From contig JASWHV010000013.1 in the NCBI GenBank assembly GCA_030760725.1, positions 34,196,699 to 34,260,698 of the forward strand: DNA of 64,000 bases, read 5' to 3'. The translations under genes were made by a program, and so were the position numbers. The notes under the pieces are model-generated. The model saw only the letters and a list, made by a program, of their open reading frames with translations, made no database searches and was not told the DNA's origin. The DNA is from Neostapfia colusana. Its lineage: Eukaryota; Streptophyta; Magnoliopsida; Poales; Poaceae. Of the stretch, positions 22,501-33,618 are shown one piece after another; within the stretch, counting starts at the first letter, position 1, and every line of letters begins with the position of its first letter.

Positions 22501-23622
22501 TTTCTAAAGATGAGACCGGGCAGGACGGTTAGGCAGCGACAAGACGAGGTCTTGGTCGAGTAGCTCTGCCTGTGTCGGTTAAGGACCGAAGGGTGTGCGG
22601 CCCTGGGAGCAAGTATTGAGTTGTGTACCGGATGCTTACTGATATATGGGAACCAGGAAACCGATGTACCAGGTTCACTGGATTGCAGAGGCATACCACA
22701 TCGTCTCCTTAGACCTATGAGCCCGAGACGGCGCGACCGGTTCTACAGTCTAGTGTCCTGCGAAAGGTTGCCACATACGACGTAATGAAGGACGCCAGAT
22801 TTGGGTCTTCAGAGGCGGGCGTATGTGTCGAGTTATCCGGGTAGTGTTTGATTCGAATCACCGTCCCTCGTGGTTATTGAGTACCGCTTGCTCACTGCGC
22901 TATGACGTAGTAATCAAGTTGCGTGGAAACAGTTTGCAAAAGTTTAATTGCTGCTATGATCATTATAAATTGCATGAAAACCCTGTTTGAAGTAGAGATA
23001 GAGCAAACTAAAGTTATTTTCGGCCTTGGGACAAGTAACATTGAATGAAGCGTTTCTTGTTTGATTGTGGAATTCCAATGTTGCTGGGCGCAAGGTCGCT
23101 ACTATTATGGCTAAAATCTGAAAGCTAAGGATGAACTCGTAGGCGAGTCTTTTCGCAAATTACAGGATTAGGTCTTAAGTTATCCTCATGTAGAGTTGCA
23201 TGCTATAGGAGAGACGGTTAAGTCTTGCTGAGCCTTTGTGCTCACTCTTGCTATATGAGTGGTTTTGCAGGTTGACCCGACGCTATAAAGAAGGTTGTCC
23301 GGTGAGACTCGGAGACTTCCGAGTCATGTTACACATGGAGAACCTAGCCGCTTCCATGTCTTTGTGTTGCTAGCGAGAGGAGTCCGCGGGCTGGACCTCT
23401 TCTCAAGTGCTTCTTAGATATTCGACGTGAGCTGTTTATAGACTTCCGCTGTAGCTAATTTATGTAAATTATTTACAAAGAACCTTTGTAAGCTTCCGCT
23501 TTGATTTATGTAATACAGTTTTCCTTATATGTGTGCTGTTGGGTGCCACATAACACGGCACCACCCAAAGCGATTCCCGGGCGAGGTGCCCCGTCCCCGT
23601 GATCGGGACGGCGGGCCTCACA
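19510..23622 (+). mobile_element. Solo LTR with TSD GTATC (4113 bp)
   Basis: It begins TGTAAAAGTCCC and ends GCGGGCCTCACA. It is flanked by identical GTATC at 19505-19509 and 23623-23627. Joining the flanks restores the host LTR (ACATGTATC-TAGCCTG matches the reversed 54370 region). No PBS, PPT or coding sequence is present, so it is a solo LTR, normally left by recombination between two LTRs. It contains TGACGTA at 22903 and one hairpin unit at 23037. Confidence 0.92.
23037..23082 (+). promoter_or_regulatory. Hairpin element in solo LTR
   Basis: Arms AACATTGAAT (23037-23046) and ATTCCAATGTT (23072-23082) pair with a single bulged base. The loop contains TTTCTTGTTTGATTG. The related minus LTR at 63911-63957 has the bulge-free version AACATTGGAA/TTCCAATGTT. 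Confidence 0.6.
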
Positions 23623-26600
23623 GTATCTAGCCTGTTCTTTCAACGCCACGGTACAGTGAACAAGTGGTACTCACTGACCGCGAGGGATGGCGGTTATAAT
23701 CGTTTTACACCTGCAGGGTTACCTGAATAACCCGTCACGTATGCCCGTACTTGATGTTTCCTAAAGCAACCATCATGGATGTCGTATGCAACCACCTTTC
23801 ACCCATAAGCCAAATGTTGAACCGGTCCAATCATCCCGAGCAAGAGGTCTCTGCGCGCGCATCCACAGTGCCGCCAGCCGATTTACACCTCAAGCTCTCA
23901 ACCTACCCTATGAAGGACCAGCTATGCTTCAACACCCAGATACCCGAGTTACATCGGTTTCCCGGTTCCCATATAGCCGGTAGGTCTTCGGTACTGTTCT
24001 AGCTTGTTCAACAGGCCCGCACACGGCTCGGTACTCAATCGACACAAGCGGAGCTATAGCACCCAGGCTCCAAAGTCCTGCTGCCCTTACTCTCCGCTCG
24101 GTCTCATTTTTCTTGCCATGTGTTTCATTTGCTATCTTTACCCGAGCAATGTGCCTCTAGCCTATTCTCGTGAGTAGTTCCAACTACTCGACTTGTACCG
24201 AATCCTACACTATCTTAGCATTGCAGAAGCTAAACGGGGTTTTCAATCCTAATCCCACCCCATGGTTTTCTTGGCTATGCATTTGGGTTTCAAACAAGAC
24301 TCTAATGCAAGAAGTAAGTGGGTGCTCAAAGTAAGTTCTCAAAACAGTAAAAATTTGTAAAAAGGTTAATGCAAACCGGAGCTTGCCTTGCTGCTCTTGG
24401 TCGTAGGCTAGCAGCTCTTCTGGGGTGACGAAGTCTAAGACTTCGGGTTCCTGCTCAACCTTAGCGACTACATATGATAAATATAAACATGTGTCAATTT
24501 AGATGTATTTGAATTGAAATTAAGCTTGTGAGGATGGAAAATATCCCATACTTGGAGAGAAGCAAACCAACCGGCCGATTTGCAATTGACTATGCTTAGT
24601 AGTTGACATCTTTGGTTTGGTCTTCACATTTTCCCTTCCATTTTGTAAAGTTAGTAGAAGAGGATAGATCCGGTAAATTGTACATACGAATGTCAATCTT
24701 CATTTTTGTATATTAATACACTGGTAGGGGTCGATCAGGCAAATCCCAAAGCTGACCCCCGAACTGCTGCCGGACTGCTCTACTGATCTTCTCTCTCTTC
24801 AGACTCACTGAACCTTCTCAAAGACTCAATAAGTCTTACTAGACAGACCCAATGACTATGACATTTTTACTGTGTTTGGATACAACCTAAACAGAGACTT
24901 GGCCAAGTTTTATTTGCAGTAAAGCTCATTTGAGCTCTCCACAAATAATTATGTACTTGACCTTAATTGGAGCTCCTAGGGTGTTCTAGGGACTTTCATG
25001 GAGCAAGCCATGACTTTCTGAAAACTAGATTTTCAGAGGGTTCTAATGGTGTTGGTCTCACTTAATTTGAAGGTTCATAGCTAAAGATATGAGCTAAATA
25101 ATTTCAAAGAAATTCTGAAAATGTTTCTGGACATTTTCTATTTTCTCTGGAACAGTTTTATTAATCACATCATTAGGTGGATCAAATTAGCTCAAATGGA
25201 TCTGAAATTTTTATGGTAGCTCAGGAACATATTGGTAAACATCCCAGAAAAATTTCAGAAGTTTCCTACAAAGGGTTCTCCAGTTAAAATTCTAAACACT
25301 TTAAAATTTGAAGAATTAATTCTGGATAACTAAGGATTTTCATGAAGTGAAACTTGATTTGCTGGAAAGTACTCAGGGAGCTGAATCCAACAAAGTTTGG
25401 TTCATTCATTTTGGAGTTTCCTAGCTAAAGTTATGTGGGTTTGAAGTTTGAACTAAATCTGAATATCGGGGAAATGTTTAAATTGCTGCGCGTGGGACCG
25501 GGCTACGTGTCAACTCCTCAGCGGTTGACACACGGGGCTACGGAGTCTTTTGCGTGCAGCCGCACCCGATCCGGTGCCACAGCAAATCCCTGGTTTAAAA
25601 TATCGGCCGCTGACACGAGGGACCGGGGGCTTCGTCTACCTCCGGCCGCCACGCTCAACTCCGGTGGCCTCTGCCGTGTACCAAACTTCATAATATTGGC
25701 CACCTCTGCCTAATTCCACCCGAGGAACACGATGCTGGGCTCAGCTCGTCGTGAAAAACACCGGAACACGGCCAGCAATGAGCGGCGCCTTCGGAAGAAC
25801 TTTGGCCGTGTCAGCCGGACTTTCTAGCACCCCAAACGATCGAGTTATCGGTCGTTGAGCATCAGTGGACCATAGGGAAGCTCGGCATGGGCTCGAGGCA
25901 GCTCGGAATAGGCTCTAGGTAAGCTCTCACCGTGCTCCCGACGGCTTCTGCCATTAGCTCCGGTAGAAAAGCTATAACTGGCAGGTCTACCAAGGTTTTC
26001 TTGCCACGGCTGCGAAGGAAACTTGGTCGCTACCAAGCCTAGCTCGTGTAGGAACAGTTTAAGGATCTCTAAACAACTATGGAGTGAGAATTTTGCGGAT
26101 CCGCACCCGAAGGTCGGTCTGCGACGAACGAAAGGAAAAACTGAAATTCATCGCCAGTGATCAAACACTCGAGCTGTGGTTCAGGGGTGAGCAGCACCAG
26201 CCTCTAACGCGTCTGAGGATGCCTTATCTTGGGCGTGGCACTCTCCCGTTTGGGCTGTCCACAGGAGCCCGAGGTGCGACGAACTTAGGTCACCGGAAAG
26301 AACTTTCGGTATGGGTGAGATCACCCAAATTCGACTAATTCCTATGACGGGGAAGGAAGAGGAGAGCCCCTAGTACCGTTTTGCAGCTTGGAGGGAGTGG
26401 AGCGGTTGTGATCACGGGCTCTCCGATCAGTTTCCGAGAGAGAGGCGGCGAGGCGAGGTTTCCTTGCGCGAGAGCGAAGAAACGATCTGTGATGCCTCGG
26501 TTTGGCTCAGCTGCGGGGATAAGAGGGAGGGTGAGGTGGTTCAGTGGTCAGGGGCGGCAACCAGCTGCTGTCCCGACCTCTCCTCGCTGTGGCGGCAGCC

Positions 26601-27276
26601 CGAGCCGGCGCAAGAAACCGGGCTGAGTTCCTCAGTCGGTTGATTTGGCTATTGAGGGTGACATGTGGGTCCCACCCTCCTTTTAACCTCTGAAATTAAC
26701 TATCCTCTACTGCTCCAAACAGTAATCCCTCTAATACCCTTTAGAATTTTAATTATCTACCAAATGCCCATTTGAAGTTGATAGAATTCAAATTGTGAAG
26801 TGTTTGAATGAATTTTCAGCACATATGCAGTTTGAAATTCAAATTGAATTCACTAAACTTAGCTCATGTCAAGATCAACTCCCAATGGAGTGAAAATTTG
26901 TGTGTGAGCTCACAAAAATGTGCTGAGTAAGAATATGCCTCCCACTTTTGAACTTATGGGATGGGAGTAGTTTGAATTTGCATTTGAGTTCAAACTACCC
27001 TCTTTATAGTTATACCCGAAAAGACCTCAAAAAGGTTTTGGATTTGGTGAAATTTGGCATGAGCACTCCTAGCAAGGTGTAAGAGTTTTTGCTATGCCCA
27101 GCCACTATATGATGCATGGGGGAAATGCCACTTTTGCATTTTGTGAGTTTATTCCCTGATGACCATGTTGATGGTGTTTACTTGCTCTTGAAATGTGTTC
27201 ATAAAGTTTTCTCAAATGAGGTGTGTGTGGTGTGATGAACACTTTGGATGTGTGCAAAAACTTAGGCCTTTACATT

Positions 27277-27287
27277 CCTCCCCCCTT
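27277..27287 (-). other. Polypurine tract of the minus-strand element
   Basis: On the minus strand AAGGGGGGAGG follows GGACGAGATTCTTTT and precedes the LTR start TGTAAAGG at 27274. The layout matches 56150-56179. Confidence 0.8.
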
Positions 27288-27388
27288 AAAAGAATCTCGT
27301 CCCGAGATTATAAGGTGAAAATAAGAGAGAGGACGGTGGAAAAATTACCGTATATGCGACGTGAAAAAGTTGGGGTAGTTAGCGCAAA

Positions 27389-28517
27389 CTAATCCTTCAC
27401 TCTCCATGTCGCTTCATCTATGGAGTGATTACTCCATAGAACTTTGTAGAACCACAACGTACGGTTGCGTGTGGTTCGGGCTTTTTCAATAAGGATCTGA
27501 ACCGGTTCCTCCCGATACGTGAGATCCGGTTTTAGTTCTTCTATATCCTCCAGCTGAATGGTAGTTGATAGCTTAAGACACTTCCTCAGCTGGGAAATAT
27601 GAAAGACGTCGTGCACACCGGAAAGTGCTTCCGGTAATTTCAGCCGGTATGCTACTGATCCACATCTTTCTGTAATCTGAAATGGACCGATGAATCGTGG
27701 TGCCAACTTTCCTCTCACCCCGAATATGTTCACGCCCTTCATTGGAGACACACGTAGATATACGTGATCCCCGACTTAGAATTGTAATGGGCGTCTTCTC
27801 TGGTCCACATACGGTTTTTGTCGGGATTGGGAGGCTTTTAAGTTCGCTTTAATCAGTCGAACTTATTCCTCCGCGTTGTTGACAAGATCAACCCCGAAGG
27901 TAACCCTTTCGCCAGACTCACACCAATTCAGTGGTGTGCGGCATTTTCTCCCGTATAGCGCCTCGTAAGGTGCCATCTTGATGCTGGTTTGGTACCCATT
28001 GTTGTACGAGAACTCGGCCAACGGTAAGTGATCATCCCAATTCTTACTGTGATTGATGGTGCAAGCTCGTAGCATGTCTTCTAGAATCTGATTTACCCGC
28101 TCGGTTTACCCATCCGTCTGCGGGTGGTATGCTGAACTACGGATCAGCTTTGTCCCCAACGCAGCGTGTAGCTGATCCCAAAAATGGGACACAAATAAAG
28201 TTCCCCGATCCGATATGATAGTACGGGGTACGCCGCACAAGCATAGGATCCGGGAGATGTACAATTCAGCATACTTCTTGGCGTTGTAGTTTGTGTTGAC
28301 CGGGATGAAATAGGCAACTTTGATGAGCCGGTCGATGATCACCCAAAGAGAATCTTGTTTCTGAAAAGTGGTGGGTAAACCGACGATAAAGTCCATACTC
28401 ACGTCTTCCCTCTTCCAGGCAGGAACGCAGCAGTGGTTGTTGAAGTCCCGGTTTCCACATGTGGTCTGCCTTCACCCTTGGACATGTATCACACTCGGAC
28501 ACGTACTTTGCGATCTC
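27389..28517 (-). pseudogene. Integrase and chromodomain remnant of the minus-strand element
   Basis: From 28517 downward: the end of the zinc finger (EIAKYVSECDTC), core (MDFIVGLPTTF, ISDRGTLF, SAYHPQTDG), YNNGYQTSIKMAPYEALYGRKCRTPLNW, GPF/Y (APRFIGPFQITERC) and a chromodomain-like end (VQILIEKARTTRNRTLWFYKVLWSNHSIDEATW). The frame is broken by at least one frameshift near 28420 and by in-frame stops near 28107, 27862 and 27777, of which at least the 28107 one is CAA to TAA. The sequence upstream of the zinc finger is missing because of the junction at about 28518. Confidence 0.9.
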
Positions 28518-31500
28518 CCAAGAGCGAAGAGCTGCGCCCACCAGTGCTCTAGCCATCCAGCTCCTCTCCTTTCCTGTCCCGAGCTCGGTTGCACAGGAAA
28601 TTGGCAAAGTAGCCACGGTTCTCGGGTGAACACCAAAAACCTGAGCAAGGTCGCTATGGACAGCTCACCTCGAGCAAGATCACGCCAAAACAAGTCAGGC
28701 CCTTGGTGCATCCTCGACCCCAGCTGCTCGAGCCCAAAGCTCAGCCCTGGACGTTGATCACAGCAGAAGAATTTCGGGTTTTTCTCCCGGGCGGTACAAA
28801 CTGACCCCGAGGTAGGAATTTGCCAAATTCTTCGTTAATTCATGTTCTCATTGATTAAAACTGTGCACGAAGCTTCCTAACTACTGGGTGCACTTCCTCC
28901 CTCGATTTTAGACCTAGATATGGAGCGTAGAGGGATAATTTCCACGTTTTGATCATGGCGCACCGCCGGACCCCATCGGGCGCACGGTGCCAATAGGGTT
29001 CCAACGATCCTCGATCAGTTTAGGCTCCATGTCAAGCTTTTACTTCTTCCACTGTTGCTCTAGAGCCCGAGAACCGATCATGTGGTGGAGGGATAAGGGC
29101 TCCAGACCCCGCCGGAGTGCAAAACATTGCTGTCACCGGTGTGCGGTGGTTTTCGGTGAGCAACGGCCGCTGGCGACCCTCCCAAAGTGTTCAGCGCGGT
29201 TAAATATGGGGGAGCGGCGAGTTTAGGCCCGGGAGACGGCCGGGAGAGCCGTTCCCGCCACCCTCGCCGGAGCAACCGCCGCGGACTCCTCTGTTTGGCG
29301 CGAGGGAGAAGAAATAACTGACAGGTGGGACCCACCGCTGGGATTTAAACATTTCCAGAATTTCTTAATACAGTTCAAACTTTGGAGGCTCATAACTTTG
29401 TGTAGAAAACTCCGAAAAGGGTGAGACCAATTTTGTTGGAATCCTCATGAGGCGTACTTCACAGAGAATCCAATTTTAGGCTATGAAAATGCCCAGGAAT
29501 TTCTGTAGTATTGTTTTTAATAAATCCTTTGGGGATTTATTACAGGAGCAGTTCTTTATGAAATATCCCCAAATTTGGGCAGCAAATCCTTTCCATAGTT
29601 ACTGATCTCAAGTAAAATTTTGGGCTTCATTGGAGATCATTTGCTAGGCTAAACTGCCTTCCCAAGTTCAGCCTTTATTTGGAAATTCAATTTAAACAGA
29701 AACTATTTCAGCACTCCTATCCAACTTCAGAAATTCATATCTCTCTGATGATAGCTCCAAAAATGGTGAAACAAATTTTGTTAGAATCATGGAGACTTAC
29801 CCTAATCAGATCTTCTGCTATTAGCTATGTCAAACCTCCTGAATTGGGCTCAAAATTCAGAGAAGCACTGTACTTGTAGGAATTTTAAAGACTACATTGT
29901 GCAATGACATGTCTCCAAATTTTGCTCAGATCATCCTTAGAGAGTCTAGCATCCACTGTAAAAATCCCAAAGCCATTTAAGGACTCTAAATAGCAGTATC
30001 TATGAATAGAAGTTCAATTCTTATAAGTCTTTAATACTTATACACATGTATTTTATTACATTTCATAATAGTGACCGAAGTTGAGGACGCACCGGAGCCC
30101 TTGGACGTCCTTCTACCAGAAGCTGACTTCTCATTTAACTCGCAACCATGCAAGCCCCGGTTTGCACTTAAGTACCTTTTATAAAGTTTTTCATGAAATG
30201 TATGCATTAGAGTTAGGGTGATTGAAACCCCACTTGCATAGCCTTTTAAATCCTATAAAGGGTTGGGTAGTTTACAAACTCGACGAGTAGAGAATGCCAT
30301 GCTAATGTTTAGGATCTCGGTAGAAGTTGAGTGGTTGGAAGCTACTCGCGAGATAATACTTATCACACAGAATGAAAAGAGGTAGAAAATGGCTTGAGTT
30401 ATAAGAATGAGCCCTAGCAGGGGGGATAGGATGCGGTGAGCAGAGGTCTCACGTGCCTAGCCCTGTTGGTGTCGGTTGAGGACCGTCCGTGTGCGGCCCT
30501 GCTGGACAAGTATCGAACAGTACCGGATGCAATCTGGCATATGGGAACCAGGAAACCGATGTTATTGGTTAACCGGGTGCCGAGGCTTACCCAACCATAA
30601 ATAGGAGTGGGTTGAGGGTAGCAAGGTGTAAATCTGCCGGTGGGCACAGTCAAGCTCCACGCGGGACCTCCTACCCGTTACGGATGGACCAGTTCGGCAT
30701 TTGGGTTGCCTTTGAAATGTTGTCGCATACAACAGAGTAGGAAGGGGTGTGGAATCACACTTCTGAAAATGGGTATATGTGACGTGTTATCCGGGTGTGT
30801 CTTGATTGCAATCACCGTCCCTCGCGGTTATTTGAGTACCCGCTTGTTCACTGCGATGTGACGTAGTAAGAAGTAAAATAAGCCAACTGAAAATGCTGTA
30901 TTGAACTATTAAATGTCTTGAAACCTTGTATGCTGTAGTTATAGAACAAATTAAGTTTATATTCCACTTTGGCCATGTCCACATCGGGGGAAAGTGTTTC
31001 TTGTTTGATTGTGGACTTCCGATGTGAGGGCTGCCTAAGGCACATGAATCTGCTGCTATAAAACTGAAAGTAAGGATCAACTTATAGGCGTGTCTTTATT
31101 GCAAAGTCCTTTCCTACCTTACACATCCTTGCACGTAGAGTTCCATGCCTAGGGTTGATGGTAAAGACTTGCTGAGCCATCGTGCTCACGGTTGCAATAT
31201 TTTGAGCTGTGTGCAGGTGAGAATTATGAGGAAGGTTCCGAGGACGAGGCGATGCCCCCGTCAAGGTACACGGCCGAGCTGGAACCCTGCACGCCGCCGT
31301 GATTCTCCGGTTCCTTGCTGCTAGCGTGTAGCATCCCCGGGCTGGACGGCTGCACTTTTGCATAGCTAGGATGAGAGGCCATATATGTATATTACTTCCG
31401 TTGTATGAATAGGTTTTGTAAAAGACTTCCACTGTTTTATATCAAATAAAAGTTTGTATGTTGTTCTTTAATTTTTTCGTGTGTGCTGTTGGGTGCCGCA

Positions 31501-31558
31501 TCGCACGGCAGCACCCTATGCGATCCTGGAGTGGGTGAACCACGGGGTGGTCCCCACA
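28518..31558 (+). repeat. 5'-truncated plus-strand LTR
   Basis: This is an LTR interior without a TG start, joined directly to integrase codons of the minus element. It has the GC-rich middle (to about 29330), AT-rich modules, TGACGTA at 30859, a hairpin at 30980-31026, TATAAAA at 31057, a poly(A)-like AAATAAAAG at about 31445 and the end GGTGGTCCCCACA at 31558. It sits in the 3' LTR of the GCTAC element, whose sequence resumes at 31559 with AAACC, the predicted TSD. Its first part was lost in the deletion. Confidence 0.83.
30980..31026 (+). promoter_or_regulatory. Hairpin element in truncated LTR
   Basis: Arms CACATCGG (30980-30987) and CCGATGTG (31019-31026) are 8/8 complementary around a loop with TTTCTTGTTTGATTG. 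TATAAAA follows at 31057-31063. Confidence 0.65.
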
Positions 31559-32939
31559 AAACCCTCGGTAGAGGGCCTATTTGCAGTTTTTCCATCGGCG
31601 ACCGTGGCGGGAAGCTTCAAGCGCACGGTGGAACCCAACCTAGAGCCATCTCCGATAAAAACTGAGTGCACGTCGAGCACGGCCACGTATCACTGATGCT
31701 TTAGGAGAAAAGGTGCATCTTTTGGGGCATCCCCGCGCCCTAGCGACGTCGCCGAAGTGTAACCGAGCCGCTGCACCGTCGCTAGCCGTGTTGAAGCCAC
31801 CGCCGGCCGGGAAAAGTTCCTCCAACGTGTTCAGCGCACGGTTTTAGGGGCTGGCGGCAACAGGCAGCGCGGGAGATGGCCGAACGACGGAGTTCAGTGG
31901 AGCTCCGGCGAGCCCGGCGGCATGGGCGCAGCCGGAGGTAGACGACGAAGTGACCGGGCCCGCGTTTCAGTCGCTCAGTGAACAGTGACAGGATTCAATG
32001 TTTCACGGGATCCAGCTGTGGCGACGCGGGAAAAACCATGTGGCCCCGTGTGGGTTTCCCGAATATGTGACACGTGGTCCCTGGACCCACTGTCAGCATT
32101 TAAACTTTTCCTCGAATTATTTCAAATGACAGATTTGGTTCAAACTTTAAATGAACATATATTTTGTTATGAAACTCCAAATTTAGTGATTCAAATTGGG
32201 TTGGATTCAGGTTGAAAAACTCTATCGAAATATGCAACCCAATTTGTATGAAAGTCATTATTTAGTTCCGGAAAATTATTTAAAGCTTTTCAGCAAAAGA
32301 ATTTTAGAGGGAGTTTGGTTCATCCACAATTCCTCACATTTTGCCAGAATAATCTTAAGGATGATATTGAACTCCTGTAAAAATTTCCTCTCATTTGGAG
32401 TTGAGATTGTTAGGAGAATTCAGATTTCAAGTTGCTGTGTGCAAATGAATACAGAAACATTTCCAGATAATTTGCAAAACTTGGAAATTCAGTTCTGGGC
32501 AATTCTTAGCTCCAAAAACCCTATGAAAATGTATTCAGGCTCTATGATCTATAATTAAAATTGTGGTTCACTAAGTTTGACATGAACATGTGAGTTACTT
32601 CAGAATTTATTTCTTTTTGCTTAATTGCTTAGAGAATTGTTCTGAATAACCCACTCAATGAAAAGTGTTAATTTTTGGTCCAGAATATTTTCTTGTGACA
32701 AGGAACTCACATGAAAATTTTCAGCTCCATTGGAGCTCTGGATCACCCCTGTTCTGTTTAACCTCTTTAGGTGCTCAAAACACAAGTGGGGAAAACACTT
32801 AGCACTTGATCATGTTGATTAACCCAAACCCAAACCTTAGCACCAGTGTCATTTTAAATTCTTTAACAGAGTTCCAGTTTTTAAACTTGTCACTAGAACT
32901 TTTTAGCAAAATCTTTACAATTAAATGCATATGCATATT
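31559..32939 (+). repeat. 3' LTR of the GCTAC element, piece 1
   Basis: It aligns with 14102 to about 15414 of the 5' LTR (shared start AAACCCTCGGNAGAGGGCC). The first 1.24 kb of this LTR is missing. It is interrupted at 32939 by type 1 copy 2 and continues at 45589. Confidence 0.88.
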
Positions 32940-33341
32940 TGTAACACCCCAAAAATCGTGTTAAGACCCTAAATCATGTTAAGAGGGAAATTTAAAAATT
33001 TTTGGACGTGTTGCATGTTTTGCAAAGATTCAAATTCAAACTGTAATTCAAATTAAACTCAAAACAGAAAAGAAATAGAAAAAAAAAGGAAAAACAGAAA
33101 AAACCGGCCAGTGGGCCGAAACACACCAGCCGGCCCAACCAGCGCCCACGCCAGCCCGCAGCCGCGCGCGCCGCTTCCTCCCACTGACAGGCGGGGCCCG
33201 CCAGTTCATCGTCTACCTCGCGCCAGCGCCGGACTCTCTCACCCGAATCGAAACCGATCGGGAATTCTCGCGTATCCCAGCCGAATTCTGGTTCCGGAGG
33301 ACTCCCACTCGATCTAAACAAACCCACCGCCATCCCCCGTC

Positions 33342-33349
33342 TATAAAAA
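33342..33349 (+). promoter_or_regulatory. TATA box driving copy 2
   Basis: TATAAAAA, identical in all three type 1 LTRs. The expected start of transcription is near 33375. Confidence 0.7.
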
Positions 33350-33396
33350 CCCCGGCCTCGTTCTGTTTTTCCACGCGATCTGCTGTTTTTACTCCG

Positions 33397-33498
33397 GTGA
33401 GAACCCGAGCCTTCTCCGGCGAATTCTAGCCGATCTAAGCTCGGAAATTCCGATCTAACTCGCTGGTCTTGATCCACCGCCTCCGGGGAACCTTGCAG
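33397..33498 (+). other. Candidate short leader intron in 5' LTR
   Basis: A donor-like CTCCG/GTGAGAACC at 33396/33397 and an acceptor-like CCTTGCAG/GTGC at 33498/33499 enclose 102 bp. The flanking GC-rich sequence has no ATG. Prediction from splice consensus only. Confidence 0.35.
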
Positions 33499-33618
33499 GT
33501 GCAGAAAACTCGGTGACTTGCGGTGTAAACACAGCGCCGACGAGCCTCTCCGTGAATTCAACTCGGACCTCGTCGCCGATCACCTTCCAGGACCTCCGGG
33601 CTAAAGAAAACCCCCGAG

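Larger units (their letters stand above)
18850..27274 (-). repeat. 3' LTR of the minus-strand element, split by a solo LTR
   Basis: On the minus strand it begins TGTAAAGGCCTAAG at 27274, next to the PPT, and ends ...GAGCCACGTCA at 18850. It aligns in reverse with the solo LTR at 50999-55036 for most of its length, for instance in the GTGGGAGGCATATTCTTACT block and the TTGTCGAGCCAGGATC end block. Pieces 18850-19509 and 23628-27274 sum to about 4.3 kb. The interruption is the solo LTR at 19510-23622. Confidence 0.9.
18850..28517 (-). mobile_element. Minus-strand gypsy element, 3' half (3' LTR and integrase)
   Basis: On the minus strand this reads integrase (28517 to 27389), a polypurine tract (27287-27277) and the 3' LTR (27274 to 18850). 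It is inserted in the gag of the GCTAC element. The 5-bp sequence before the LTR is TGATG (18845-18849). The matching copy is absent because the 5' half of this element was deleted. Its right edge at about 28518 abuts an unrelated LTR interior without TG/CA ends. Confidence 0.87.

Noticed and set aside
28518..32939. Host gene or CpG-island-like promoter in the GC-rich blocks
   Set aside because: The GC-rich blocks are the middles of LTRs and recur in other LTR copies (14100-14640, 51600-52830). No host protein is recognisable.
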